A stretch of 64,000 nt of DNA from Sphingomonas hankyongi (GTDB taxonomy: Bacteria; Pseudomonadota; Alphaproteobacteria; Sphingomonadales; Sphingomonadaceae): positions 1 to 64,000 of the forward strand of contig NZ_JAMGBE010000004.1 of assembly GCF_023516575.1 (NCBI RefSeq), given 5' to 3'. A program made the position numbers and the translations under genes. Position 1 is the first letter of the stretch. Every line of letters begins with the position of its first letter. The notes under the pieces were generated by a model. The model made no database searches, was not told the DNA's origin, and saw only the letters and a list, made by a program, of their open reading frames with translations. Of this stretch, positions 11,166 to 19,610 are shown piece by piece.

Positions 11166-11699
11166 ATGGCTACAAAGGCGCTTAGCTTCGACGTTGGCGA
11201 TTATGTTGTTTACCCCAAGCATGGCGTAGGCCGGGTCGTCGAGCTGCAGAGCACCGAAATCGCCGGAACGCGCCTGGACCTGTATGTCCTGCGCTTCGAG
11301 AAGGAAAAGATGACCCTTCGCGTTCCGGTCAACAAGGCGGATTCGGTCGGCATGCGCAAGCTCTCGTCGGACAAGACGATGAAGGACGCGCTTGAGACCC
11401 TGAAGGGCAAGCCGAAGGTCAAGCGCACGATGTGGTCGCGCCGCGCGCAGGAGTATGAAGCGAAGATCAATTCCGGCGATCTGACTTCGATTGCCGAAGT
11501 GACGCGCGACCTTTTCCGCCCGGACGATGCTCCCGAGCAGAGCTATTCCGAGCGGCAGATTTTCGAAGCGGCTTCCTCGCGTCTCGCACGCGAGCTCGGC
11601 GCGATGGAGCAGACCGACGAGAAAGCGGCGCTGGCCAAGATCCTCGACATCCTGAACAAGGCTGCCGTCATTCATCACAAGACCAAGGAACCGGCATAA
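11166..11699 (+). CDS. CarD/CdnL-family RNA polymerase-binding transcription regulator
   Basis: 177 residues from the ATG at 11166, with GGAAAGG just upstream. The N-terminal RNA polymerase-interacting domain is recognisable from FDVGDYVVYPKHGVGRVVEL and the following beta strands. The C-terminal half is helical. Proteins of this family bind the beta subunit of RNA polymerase and stabilise open complexes at growth-related promoters. The 166-base upstream gap gives room for its own promoter, and a strong terminator follows. It is likely a single-gene unit. Confidence 0.93.
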   Translation: MATKALSFDVGDYVVYPKHGVGRVVELQSTEIAGTRLDLYVLRFEKEKMTLRVPVNKADSVGMRKLSSDKTMKDALETLKGKPKVKRTMWSRRAQEYEAKINSGDLTSIAEVTRDLFRPDDAPEQSYSERQIFEAASSRLARELGAMEQTDEKAALAKILDILNKAAVIHHKTKEPA

Positions 11700-11727
11700 G
11701 CCTTCGGTAGCGAATGCCGTTTTCGGG

Positions 11728-11756
11728 AAGGGCGCCTTCGGGCGCCCTTTCTTTTT
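11728..11756 (+). terminator. Rho-independent terminator after carD
   Basis: A perfect nine-base-pair stem (AAGGGCGCC and GGCGCCCTT) with a TTCG tetraloop is followed by a CTTTTT tract. It begins about 29 bases after the carD stop. Confidence 0.93.
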
Positions 11757-11817
11757 GCGCTTGCGCTGGAATTGTAGCGCCGTTATAGGTGAATAACACA
11801 CCAGCGGAGGCTTGATC

Positions 11818-12552
11818 ATGCGCAACGTCATTGCAGCAGGGGCGATCATCGCGGCGGCCAGCTCGACGGCGGCATGCAGCGCGACACACGCGGAGAGCCG
11901 CGATCCCGGGCCACGGGTCGAGCGCTCCTTCCCGGTTGGTGCCTTCGACCGGATAGAGCTAGCCGGGGCTTACGACGCAACCGTCCGCACGGGATCGGGG
12001 CCAAGCGTTCATGCCAGCGGCGGACAGAACCAGCTCGAGCAGCTGATCGTCGAGGTGAAGGACGGCGAGCTTCAGATTCACCCGAAGGAGAAGCACGGCT
12101 TCCACTGGGGTTGGGGCAAGTCCGAAAAGGTCTCCCTGACCATCACAGTCCCGCAGCTCAAAGGTGCGACCCTTGCCGGCGCGGGCGGCATAAACGTGGA
12201 CAAGGTGCAGGGCGATCGCTTCGACGGTCAGGTCGCCGGGTCGGGCGACTTGCACATAGGATCCGTCAGCGTGGGCGCACTGAAGCTGGGAATCGCCGGG
12301 TCCGGCGGCGTCAGCGCAGGCTCCGGCCAGGCGCGTGAAGCAGAGTATGAAATTGCTGGCTCCGGTGGCGTGGACGCTCAGTCGATCGCGACCGAAAGCC
12401 TCAAGGTGTCGATTGCCGGTTCAGGTGATGTGAAAGCGCACGCGACCCGAGCAGCCGACGTCGACATCATGGGCTCCGGCAATGTTCAGGTTACCGGTGG
12501 CGCCAAATGCTCGGTCAGCAAGGCGGGTTCGGGCAACGTCCGCTGCTCCTGA
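11818..12552 (+). CDS. Head GIN domain (DUF2807) putative lipoprotein
   Basis: 244 residues. The ATG at 11818 has GGAGG seven bases upstream, which decides the start over a TTG six bases earlier. The N-terminus is a lipoprotein-type signal ending STAACS. The rest is a DUF2807 beta-solenoid with repeated AGSGGV, AGSGDV and GSGNV turns. The family is widespread in envelope proteins and has no proven biochemical role. A second DUF2807 gene follows 46 bases downstream, so the two are probably co-expressed. Confidence 0.85.
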   Translation: MRNVIAAGAIIAAASSTAACSATHAESRDPGPRVERSFPVGAFDRIELAGAYDATVRTGSGPSVHASGGQNQLEQLIVEVKDGELQIHPKEKHGFHWGWGKSEKVSLTITVPQLKGATLAGAGGINVDKVQGDRFDGQVAGSGDLHIGSVSVGALKLGIAGSGGVSAGSGQAREAEYEIAGSGGVDAQSIATESLKVSIAGSGDVKAHATRAADVDIMGSGNVQVTGGAKCSVSKAGSGNVRCS

Positions 12553-12598
12553 GCTGCGCTTAAAGCCTCTTTAACCATGATCGAGGAAGGTTCGCGCC

Positions 12599-13297
12599 AT
12601 GCGGACCTTCTTCATCACCTTCATCGTGCTGCTGGCGACCTGGCCGGCCCCCTCTCAGTCGGCGACCCGAAACTTCGGAGTGAACGGCTTCGACAGGATT
12701 CGGGTGGAGGGGCCTTTCAAGGTGTCGGTTGCCACCGGCGTCGCGCCGTCTGCGACAGTGTCGGGCAGTTCCGCAGCCATCGACCGCGTCGATATCGACG
12801 TCCAGGGGACGACGCTGATCGTCAGCGCCAACCTCTCGTCATGGGGCGGCTATCCCGGAAAGGACCAAGGGCCGGTCGAGATCAAGATCGGCACGCATGA
12901 GCTGTCCCAGGCTCGGCTCAACGGATCGGGCAGCCTCGTCATCGACAAAGCCAAAGGGCTTAGCTTCCTGCTGTCCACCCAGGGCTCCGGCTCCGCCTCG
13001 ATCCAGAAGGCCGACGTCGACCAACTCACCGTCGCGGTAGCGGGCACGGGAAGCGCGACCGTGGCAGGGCGCGCGGGCAAACTGACCGCCTGGGTTCGCG
13101 GCGTGTCCAGCTTCGACGGGTCTGCGCTGAATGCGAAGAACGCCGTGTTGCGCGCCGAGGGACCATCGACGGTCAAGGCGGACGTCAGCAACGAAGCGAC
13201 CATTCAGGGCAATGGTACGGCAACAATCGCACTGACTGGAAAGCCCACCTGCACGAATAAGCTCGTGGGCTCCGCCAACGTGACCGGCTGCCGATAA
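12599..13297 (+). CDS. Second head GIN domain (DUF2807) secreted protein
   Basis: 232 residues with an N-terminal signal sequence (MRTFFITFIVLLATWPAPSQ) but no lipobox cysteine, unlike the preceding DUF2807 protein. GAGGAAGG lies close upstream of the start. The beta-solenoid repeats are present (NGSGSL, QGSGSA, AGTGSA). Two cysteines near the C-terminus (PTCTNK and VTGCR) could form a disulfide. It is probably periplasmic. It looks like a diverged tandem duplicate of its neighbour; function unknown. Confidence 0.8.
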   Translation: MRTFFITFIVLLATWPAPSQSATRNFGVNGFDRIRVEGPFKVSVATGVAPSATVSGSSAAIDRVDIDVQGTTLIVSANLSSWGGYPGKDQGPVEIKIGTHELSQARLNGSGSLVIDKAKGLSFLLSTQGSGSASIQKADVDQLTVAVAGTGSATVAGRAGKLTAWVRGVSSFDGSALNAKNAVLRAEGPSTVKADVSNEATIQGNGTATIALTGKPTCTNKLVGSANVTGCR

Positions 13298-13303
13298 CGC
13301 TCC

Positions 13304-13978
13304 CTAGTTGAGGCTTGCCCGAGCCTCGACTCCCGACAGGAAGTTCCAGAGCGCGCCGGCAAGTTCCTCGCCGGCAGCAATCGCCTCGGCTCTCTCGGCC
13401 TCCGGAAGGCGATCCAGCAGCTCTCGGCAGACCTGGCTATGCTCGATGTCCGCGCTTTCGTGAACGCGGAAGAATCGAAGGGTCGGCTCGTCGCTTATGC
13501 CGTAACGGTCGATCAAACCTTCGATCTTGGCTGAAGCGACGCCCGGGAACTGGCTTTCATAAGCATAGAGTGCGCCCAGCCCGGCGGCATAGGATTGGCG
13601 CGAAAGCTTCCGGAAGGTTTCGATCAGCGCCTGCGTCTCGGCGTTGAGCTCTTGCGCGCGGACGGCTGCGTCGCCTTCGCCAAGGCCCGCGGCGAACATA
13701 AGCCAGAGGGTCGCATGATCCTGCTTGCCGGCTTCGATACCCTCTTCCTCCGCGAGATTCTCGGCAAGCATCCGGCGCCCGTCGCGATCGGGACAGGCGC
13801 TATGCACTGCACTGACAGCGCGCGGAAAGGCTTCGACATGATGGAAATATTGGCGTGCATAGTCGCGTAGCGTGTCCAGCGGCAGACGGCCTTCCGTCCA
13901 AGCCTGGTAGAAGGGATGCTTGAGCATCGCGCGCTCGGAAACCTTCGCGTCGATCGCCGCCGAAACCATCACCGTCAT
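13304..13978 (-). CDS. CADD-family (TenA/heme-oxygenase fold) diiron protein, putative p-aminobenzoate synthesis
   Basis: 224 residues from an ATG with AGGAGG five bases upstream; a longer frame to 14176 is not needed. The all-helical sequence includes HPFYQAWTEGRL, YARQYFHHVEAFPRAVSAVH, ENLAEEEG, DHATLW, YAYESQFP and HESADIEH. The last has the His-x3-Asp-x2-His spacing of the dimetal site in the chlamydial CADD protein. Family members make p-aminobenzoate for folate, apparently from one of their own tyrosines. Assignment to the family is firm. The folate role here is inferred; a PqqC/TenA-like oxygenase is the alternative. Confidence 0.78.
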   Translation of the reverse strand: MTVMVSAAIDAKVSERAMLKHPFYQAWTEGRLPLDTLRDYARQYFHHVEAFPRAVSAVHSACPDRDGRRMLAENLAEEEGIEAGKQDHATLWLMFAAGLGEGDAAVRAQELNAETQALIETFRKLSRQSYAAGLGALYAYESQFPGVASAKIEGLIDRYGISDEPTLRFFRVHESADIEHSQVCRELLDRLPEAERAEAIAAGEELAGALWNFLSGVEARASLN

Positions 13979-14027
13979 GCCTGCCTCCTGCTGATTGGTC
14001 GGGCAGCGAATAGCGTCGGGAAAGCGA

Positions 14028-14429
14028 CTATACCAGAGCGAGCGCGGCGAGCCGGCCATAGAGCTGTGGTGGAAGCTGGCCGAGGCCACTCCCATCGTCA
14101 TCGGCCGAGGGAGCATCGTCATCCTCAAGATAGCGCCAGCCCTGGTGCGCACGGCAGTGACGCGGCGTGACGGCAAGGAGCTCGGCCGAGCAAACGATGT
14201 CTATGCGGCCATCCTGACGGTCTTCGAAGCGCAGTATCTCCTGCCGTGCGATGAGCCGATGCTTGACGATCCAATACAAATACCCGCCGATGAGCTCCGC
14301 AGCGCGTTTGGGCCTCATCCGCGTCGCGACGCGCAATTCTCCGTCCGACGCTCGCCTCGAAATGCGCTGGCGCAGAGCGTCGACGTCGCGGCATGCGAAC
14401 GCGACTTTCGTCAGGTGGAGATTCGGCAC
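14028..14429 (-). CDS. DUF1489 family protein
   Basis: 133 residues from a GTG start. The sequence has the family pattern: HLTKVAFACRD near the N-terminus, TRMRPKRAAELI, a YLYWIVKHRLIARQEIL core, then HQGWRYLEDDDAP and a Pro-Pro-rich C-terminus ending LAALALV. This family is common in alphaproteobacteria and has no known function. It lies 49 bases upstream of the CADD-type gene on the same strand, and could share its transcript, and just downstream of mgtE. Another minus-strand frame overlaps it but resembles nothing. Confidence 0.78.
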   Translation of the reverse strand: MPNLHLTKVAFACRDVDALRQRISRRASDGELRVATRMRPKRAAELIGGYLYWIVKHRLIARQEILRFEDRQDGRIDIVCSAELLAVTPRHCRAHQGWRYLEDDDAPSADDDGSGLGQLPPQLYGRLAALALV

Positions 14430-14468
14430 GCATCTGCAGTGCCGAGAAGCCCGATGAGTCGCAATGGC

Positions 14469-15884
14469 TTAGCGGCCGAGACCGACCGCCGTCGCAAGAC
14501 CGAGGAAGGCGAGGAATCCGACAGAATCGGTCATCATCGTCACGAATACGCTGCTCGCCACCGCCGGATCGGCGCCGAAGCGCTCAAGGGTCAGCGGTAT
14601 CAGGACACCGGCAAGCCCCGCGACGATGATGTTGAACAGCATCGCAGCGGCGATCACCCCGCCAAGGCTGGGGCTTCCGAGGACAAGGGTCACGCCTAGT
14701 CCGATCAAGACTGCGATCGTCAGGCCGTTCAACAGGGCCACCCGTATCTCGCGCCCCACGGCCCTCCAGCGGTTGGAACCTGTCAGCTGGTTTGTCGCGA
14801 TTGCACGGACCGTGACCGCCAGCGTTTGGGTGCCGGCATTGCCTCCCACGCCGGCGACGATCGGCATCAGGACCGCGAGTACGGCCAGCCGGGAGATCTC
14901 GTCCTCGAACTGGCGAATGACGAACGCGGCTACGAGCGCGGTTAGGAGGTTGGCCACGAGCCAGCGGACTCGAGAACGGTAGCTTTCAGTAACCGGCTCG
15001 TTGATGTCGCCTTCGTCGCCGACGCCGGACAGCAGGAGCACGTCCTCTCCCGCTTCTTCCTGGATGATGTGGACGATGTCGTCGACGGTGATCATGCCCA
15101 CGAGGCGACCTTCGTCGTCGACGACTGCCGCCGAAACGAGCGCATATTTCTGGAAGCGGTAAGCGACATCCTCCTGGTCCATGTCGACCGGGATCAAGGT
15201 CTGATCCTCGATCATCACATCGGACACCAGGGTCTTGCGGGGCGTCCGCAGGATTGTCGACAGCTTTGTCGTGCCGACGGGATGGTGCGAGGGATTGACG
15301 ACGAACACTTCCCAGAAGTCGGCGGGCAGCTCTTCCGTCGCGCGAAGATAATCGATCACCTGCCCGACGTTCCAATGCTCTGGAACGGCGCAGACGTCGC
15401 GCTGCATCAATCGGCCCGCAGATTCCTCCGGATAACCCAGCGCCTCCTCGACCGCCGCGCGGTCGTCCGGCTCCATCCGCTCCAGGACAGCCTGCTGCTC
15501 TTCTGCGTCGAGATCCTCGATCAGCGCGACCGCGTCGTCGGTCTCCAGCTGCCCGGCGATATCCGCGACCTGCTGAGGCTCCAGCTCATCGAGCAGGCCT
15601 TCGCGGACGTGCTCGTTCATCTCCGCGAGCACGTCCGCGTCGACGATGCCGGCAAGTGCGCGCACGAGGCCCTCGCGCTCGTCGCGGGCGGCAAGCTCGA
15701 TCAGGTCGGCAACGTCGGCAGGGTGGAGGGGCTCGACGAGACTACGGGCAGTTTCGACATCGCCCGCTTCAACCGCATCCAGGACGCGTTCGACGAATTC
15801 CGGCCGGAGCCGTGATTCCTCGTCCGTAACGTTGTTGTCGTCCTCAGCCACTTCCGGCGGGGCGATCTGTTCGGTCTCGCTCAT
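14469..15884 (-). CDS. mgtE: Magnesium transporter MgtE
   Basis: 471 residues from the ATG at 15884, preceded by GGGGG. The domain order is the MgtE N-terminal superhelical domain (about 20-150, acidic), paired CBS domains (DVMIEDQTLIPVD and GRLVGMITVDDIVHI), then five transmembrane helices including PIVAGVGGNAGTQ, the conserved pore segment. MgtE is a Mg2+ channel of the inner membrane, gated by Mg2+ binding to the N and CBS domains. An upstream extension to 16115 overlaps the cyclophilin start and is unlikely. Confidence 0.94.
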   Translation of the reverse strand: MSETEQIAPPEVAEDDNNVTDEESRLRPEFVERVLDAVEAGDVETARSLVEPLHPADVADLIELAARDEREGLVRALAGIVDADVLAEMNEHVREGLLDELEPQQVADIAGQLETDDAVALIEDLDAEEQQAVLERMEPDDRAAVEEALGYPEESAGRLMQRDVCAVPEHWNVGQVIDYLRATEELPADFWEVFVVNPSHHPVGTTKLSTILRTPRKTLVSDVMIEDQTLIPVDMDQEDVAYRFQKYALVSAAVVDDEGRLVGMITVDDIVHIIQEEAGEDVLLLSGVGDEGDINEPVTESYRSRVRWLVANLLTALVAAFVIRQFEDEISRLAVLAVLMPIVAGVGGNAGTQTLAVTVRAIATNQLTGSNRWRAVGREIRVALLNGLTIAVLIGLGVTLVLGSPSLGGVIAAAMLFNIIVAGLAGVLIPLTLERFGADPAVASSVFVTMMTDSVGFLAFLGLATAVGLGR

Positions 15885-16002
15885 CGCTCGATCCCCCGGC
15901 AGGTGGCGCTTCCCGCGGGCTGTATTGCCGGCCCTGCTCTGGCGCAACCCAATGCCGAGTCCTACATGGCCCGCTCGTTTAACCCCGCGCGGAGCTCTTT
16001 CC

Positions 16003-16470
16003 ATGACCGATGCTGATCGCCTGACACTCCAACTTTCCACCGGCGGAGACGTCGTGATCAAGCTTCGGCCGGACCTCGCGCCGGGACATGTCGAGCGCAT
16101 CACCGAACTGGCCAACAGCGGCTTCTACGACGGCGTGGTCTTCCACCGCGTGATCCCCGGCTTCATGGCGCAGGGCGGCGATCCCACTGGGACAGGCTTC
16201 CACGGTTCAGACAAGCCCAACCTCAAAGCCGAATTCTCCGACGAATCGCATCGGCGCGGCGTGGCTTCGATGGCGCGCGCTCAAAATCCTGACAGCGCCA
16301 ACAGCCAGTTCTTCATCGTGACTGACGATTCCCCCTTCCTAGACCGCCAGTACACCGTGTGGGGAGAGGTTGAGAGCGGCATGGAATATGTCGACGCTCT
16401 GCCGGTTGGCGAACCGCCGCGTGAGCCCGGCAAGATCGTCAAAGCTTCGGTGGGCAAGGCGGCTGCATGA
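16003..16470 (+). CDS. Cyclophilin-type peptidyl-prolyl cis-trans isomerase
   Basis: 155 residues from the ATG at 16003 with GGAG upstream; a longer frame is a shadow of mgtE. It is a single-domain, cytoplasmic cyclophilin without signal peptide. Motifs are FYDGVVFHRVIPGFMAQGG (catalytic Arg and Phe), ANSQFFIV and YTVWGEV. It speeds proline isomerisation during protein folding. The stop overlaps the following SDR start by four bases, so the two are coupled. Confidence 0.94.
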   Translation: MTDADRLTLQLSTGGDVVIKLRPDLAPGHVERITELANSGFYDGVVFHRVIPGFMAQGGDPTGTGFHGSDKPNLKAEFSDESHRRGVASMARAQNPDSANSQFFIVTDDSPFLDRQYTVWGEVESGMEYVDALPVGEPPREPGKIVKASVGKAAA

Positions 16471-17222
16471 ACAAAGTCGCGCTGATTACCGGCGCTTCGG
16501 CCGGTCTCGGCGTGGAATTCGCTCGTCAGCTGAGCGAGCGCGGCCATCGGCTCGTGCTCGCCGCGAGGCGGAAGGAACGGCTGGACGAGCTTGCGAAAGA
16601 ACTGGGAAACGCCAGAGCGGTCGCCATTGACCTGTCCAAGCGAAGCGCACCGTCCGAACTTCTGAACGAAATCCAGACCGCAGGCGAACAGGTCGAACTG
16701 CTCGTCAACAATGCCGGTTTCGGGATGATCGGCCAGTTCGCAAATCTCGACGCCAGCCGGCTGCGCGAAATGATCGATCTCAACGTCGGCACGTTGACCG
16801 ACCTCTGCCGAGCGATCGCGCCGGGGATGATCGCACGCAAATCGGGAGCGATCCTCAACGTCGCGTCGACCGCAGCTTTCCAGCCCGGGCCCAAGATGGC
16901 GGTCTATTTCGCCACGAAGGCGTTCGTCCTGTCCCTGACAGAAGCACTGCACGAAGAGATGAAGCCGCATGGCATCAGGGTCACCTGCCTTTGTCCCGGC
17001 CCGACGCGCACCGAATTCGGAGAGGTCGCCGGATTTGGCGGCAATGGAATGTTCGACCGGGTCGCGATGAATGCCGGGGAAGTCGTAGCTGCAGGCCTCG
17101 CCGCTCTCGACAAGAACCACGCAGTGGTCGTCCCCGGGCTCATCAACAAGATTGGCGCAGCAGGCACGCGGTTCGCGCCGCGCCCGCTGGTCCGCAAGGT
17201 CGCCGGGGCGATCAAATATTGA
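16467..17222 (+). CDS. Short-chain dehydrogenase/reductase
   Basis: 251 residues. Cofactor motif TGASAGLGVEF is at the N-terminus, NNAG at about 80-83, catalytic Ser in NVASTAAF, and the YFATK tyrosine/lysine pair about 13 residues later. This is a classical SDR using NAD(P)H on an unknown carbonyl or alcohol. The sequence resembles the DltE/YqjQ-like group (MKPHGIRVTCLCPGPTRTEF), but that does not fix the substrate. It is translationally coupled to the cyclophilin. Confidence 0.9.
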   Translation: MNKVALITGASAGLGVEFARQLSERGHRLVLAARRKERLDELAKELGNARAVAIDLSKRSAPSELLNEIQTAGEQVELLVNNAGFGMIGQFANLDASRLREMIDLNVGTLTDLCRAIAPGMIARKSGAILNVASTAAFQPGPKMAVYFATKAFVLSLTEALHEEMKPHGIRVTCLCPGPTRTEFGEVAGFGGNGMFDRVAMNAGEVVAAGLAALDKNHAVVVPGLINKIGAAGTRFAPRPLVRKVAGAIKY

Positions 17223-17294
17223 TTAGGAAAATGAACCCGCGCGGCATTGCCGCCGTTGCTTGCGGCGACTGAGCGCGCGGGGAAGGAGCCTGAA

Positions 17295-19610
17295 ATGCCT
17301 GAGACGGATACCATCGACCGAGTGAAATCGCGCAGGGTGCAGGTCGCCAGCCTACCGCCCGGCGATAGCGGCCGAGGATTTGCCAGGCTGCCGGAATCGC
17401 TGATGCGCGACCTCGGCGTCGGCGAGGGCGACGTAATCGAGATTGGCGGCAAGCGCTCCACCGCGGCGATAGCCGTCAAGCCTTACGGCGAGGACGAGGG
17501 TATCGACATTATCCGGCTGGATGGGCTGCAGCGCGCCAACGCCGGCGTCGGTTCGGGCGACTTCGTGGAGGTGAACAAAGCTGAATCCAAGGCGGCAACC
17601 CGCGTTGTTTTTGCACCCGCACAGCCGAATGTTCGTCTTCAGGGCTCGGCGGACGCCCTCAAGCGCACTTTTGCCCGGCGTCCGCTCGTCGAAGGCGACA
17701 CCGTCGCTACGACGGGGCACCAGCGAGTTAACGCCGACATGCCGGAAGCGATCAGGCAGATGCTGAATGCACCGGCCTTCGCGCTCCAGGAGCTTCGGCT
17801 GATCGTCGCACAGACTCAGCCTAAGGGCATCGTCCACATCGACAGCAAGACGGTCGTCGAACTGCTGCCGGAATATACTGCTAAGGATGGCGAGCGCCGC
17901 GCCGACGTCACCTACGACGATCTCGGCGGCATGCGCGACACGATCGACGCGCTGCGCGAGATGGTGGAGCTTCCGCTTCGGCATCCGGAGCTGTTCCAGC
18001 GGCTGGGGGTCGACCCACCCAAGGGCGTGCTGCTTCACGGTCCGCCCGGCACCGGCAAGACCTTGCTTGCGCGCGCCGTAGCGAACGAAAGCGCCGCGCA
18101 ATTCTTCCACATCGCCGGCCCTGAAATCATGGGCTCCGCCTATGGCGAGAGCGAACGGCGCCTTCGCGAGATTTTCGAACAAGCCGCCGCGGCGGCTCCG
18201 TCCATCATCTTCATCGATGAGATCGATTCGATCGCTCCGAAGCGCGGGCAGGTCACGGGCGAGGCGGAAAAGCGGCTGGTCGCGCAGCTCCTGACCCTGC
18301 TCGACGGGATGGAGCCTCGTCAGAATACCGTGGTGATTGCCGCGACCAATCGGCCGGAGGCCATCGACGAGGCCCTGCGCAGGCCCGGCCGTTTCGACCG
18401 AGAAATCGTCGTGGGCGTTCCGGACGAACCCGGCCGCCGCGAGATCCTTGGCATCCATACGCGCGGCATGCCGCTATCCACCGACGTCGACGTGGACGGC
18501 CTCGCGCGCCGTACATACGGCTTCGTAGGCGCCGACCTGGCCGCCCTGACGAGAGAGGCGGCGCTCGAGGCTGTCAGGCGCATCATGCCTCGCCTCAATC
18601 TCGCCGAAGAGACGATCCCGGCCGAAGTGCTGGAATCCTTGTCAGTCGAATCGCGCGATTTCGACAATGCGCTCAAGCGGGTGCAGCCTTCCGCGATGCG
18701 CGAAGTGATGGTCGAAGCCCCGACCATTACGTGGGAAGACGTCGGCGGGCTCGACGACGCGCAGACGCGGCTGCGTGAAGGTGTCGAGCTGCCTCTCAAG
18801 CATCCTGAGGCTTTCCGGAGGCTGGGCATTCGACCGGCGAAGGGGTTCCTGCTTTACGGCCCTCCCGGCACTGGCAAGACGCTTCTCGCAAAGGCCGCGG
18901 CGCGCGAGAGCGAAGCCAATTTCATCGCGACCAAGTCGTCGGACCTGCTTTCCAAATGGTACGGCGAAAGCGAGCAGCAGATCGCCAGGCTGTTTCATCG
19001 TGCTCGGCAGGTCGCTCCGACGATCATCTTCATTGACGAGCTCGACAGCCTGGTCCCGGCCCGCGGCGGGGGCTTGGGCGAACCTCAGGTAACCGAGCGC
19101 GTGGTCAACACCATCCTCGCGGAGATGGACGGCCTGGAAGAGCTTCAGAACGTCGTCGTAATCGGGGCCACGAACCGGCCCACGCTCGTCGATCCGGCGT
19201 TGTTGCGTCCGGGACGCTTCGACGAACTGATCTATGTCGGAACGCCCGACACGGCGGGACGGCGGCGTATCCTTGCGATCCACACGCGCAACATGCCGCT
19301 CGGCGATGACGTGAACCTCGAATCCCTGGCGCAGCGGACCGAGCGCTTTACCGGCGCGGACCTCGAAGACCTGGTACGCCGGGCCGGCTTAACCGCGCTT
19401 CGACGCGGGCTCGACACCGGCAAGGTGGGAATGGCCGACTTCGAGACGGCGCTCGGCGAGACCCGAGCGTCGGTAACTGCCGACATGCTCGAAGAATATG
19501 AGCGTATCCAGGAGACGCTGAAGAGCGAGGCGACACGCCCGCTCGGCGGCATCGGCTTCGTGCTTCCCGGCATGCTGCGGCCCAAGGGCGGCGGCAAGGA
19601 CAACGGCTAA
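17295..19610 (+). CDS. CDC48/VAT-like double AAA ATPase
   Basis: 771 residues from the ATG at 17295 with GGAAGGAG upstream. It has an N-terminal CDC48-N double-psi barrel domain (about 10-190), then two AAA modules. Walker A motifs (GPPGTGKT) lie near residues 249 and 522; Walker B motifs are IIFIDEID and IIFIDELD; both arginine-finger regions are present (RPGRFD). Archaeal VAT and eukaryotic p97 use this layout to unfold proteins in a hexameric ring. Bacterial versions occur in scattered lineages including sphingomonads, with poorly known clients. It has no adaptor or protease gene next to it. Confidence 0.93.
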   Translation: MPETDTIDRVKSRRVQVASLPPGDSGRGFARLPESLMRDLGVGEGDVIEIGGKRSTAAIAVKPYGEDEGIDIIRLDGLQRANAGVGSGDFVEVNKAESKAATRVVFAPAQPNVRLQGSADALKRTFARRPLVEGDTVATTGHQRVNADMPEAIRQMLNAPAFALQELRLIVAQTQPKGIVHIDSKTVVELLPEYTAKDGERRADVTYDDLGGMRDTIDALREMVELPLRHPELFQRLGVDPPKGVLLHGPPGTGKTLLARAVANESAAQFFHIAGPEIMGSAYGESERRLREIFEQAAAAAPSIIFIDEIDSIAPKRGQVTGEAEKRLVAQLLTLLDGMEPRQNTVVIAATNRPEAIDEALRRPGRFDREIVVGVPDEPGRREILGIHTRGMPLSTDVDVDGLARRTYGFVGADLAALTREAALEAVRRIMPRLNLAEETIPAEVLESLSVESRDFDNALKRVQPSAMREVMVEAPTITWEDVGGLDDAQTRLREGVELPLKHPEAFRRLGIRPAKGFLLYGPPGTGKTLLAKAAARESEANFIATKSSDLLSKWYGESEQQIARLFHRARQVAPTIIFIDELDSLVPARGGGLGEPQVTERVVNTILAEMDGLEELQNVVVIGATNRPTLVDPALLRPGRFDELIYVGTPDTAGRRRILAIHTRNMPLGDDVNLESLAQRTERFTGADLEDLVRRAGLTALRRGLDTGKVGMADFETALGETRASVTADMLEEYERIQETLKSEATRPLGGIGFVLPGMLRPKGGGKDNG

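Noticed and set aside
14028-14176. Extending the CADD-type gene upstream to 14176
   Set aside because: The extension has no family resemblance and overlaps the DUF1489 gene, while an AGGAGG-preceded ATG lies at 13978.
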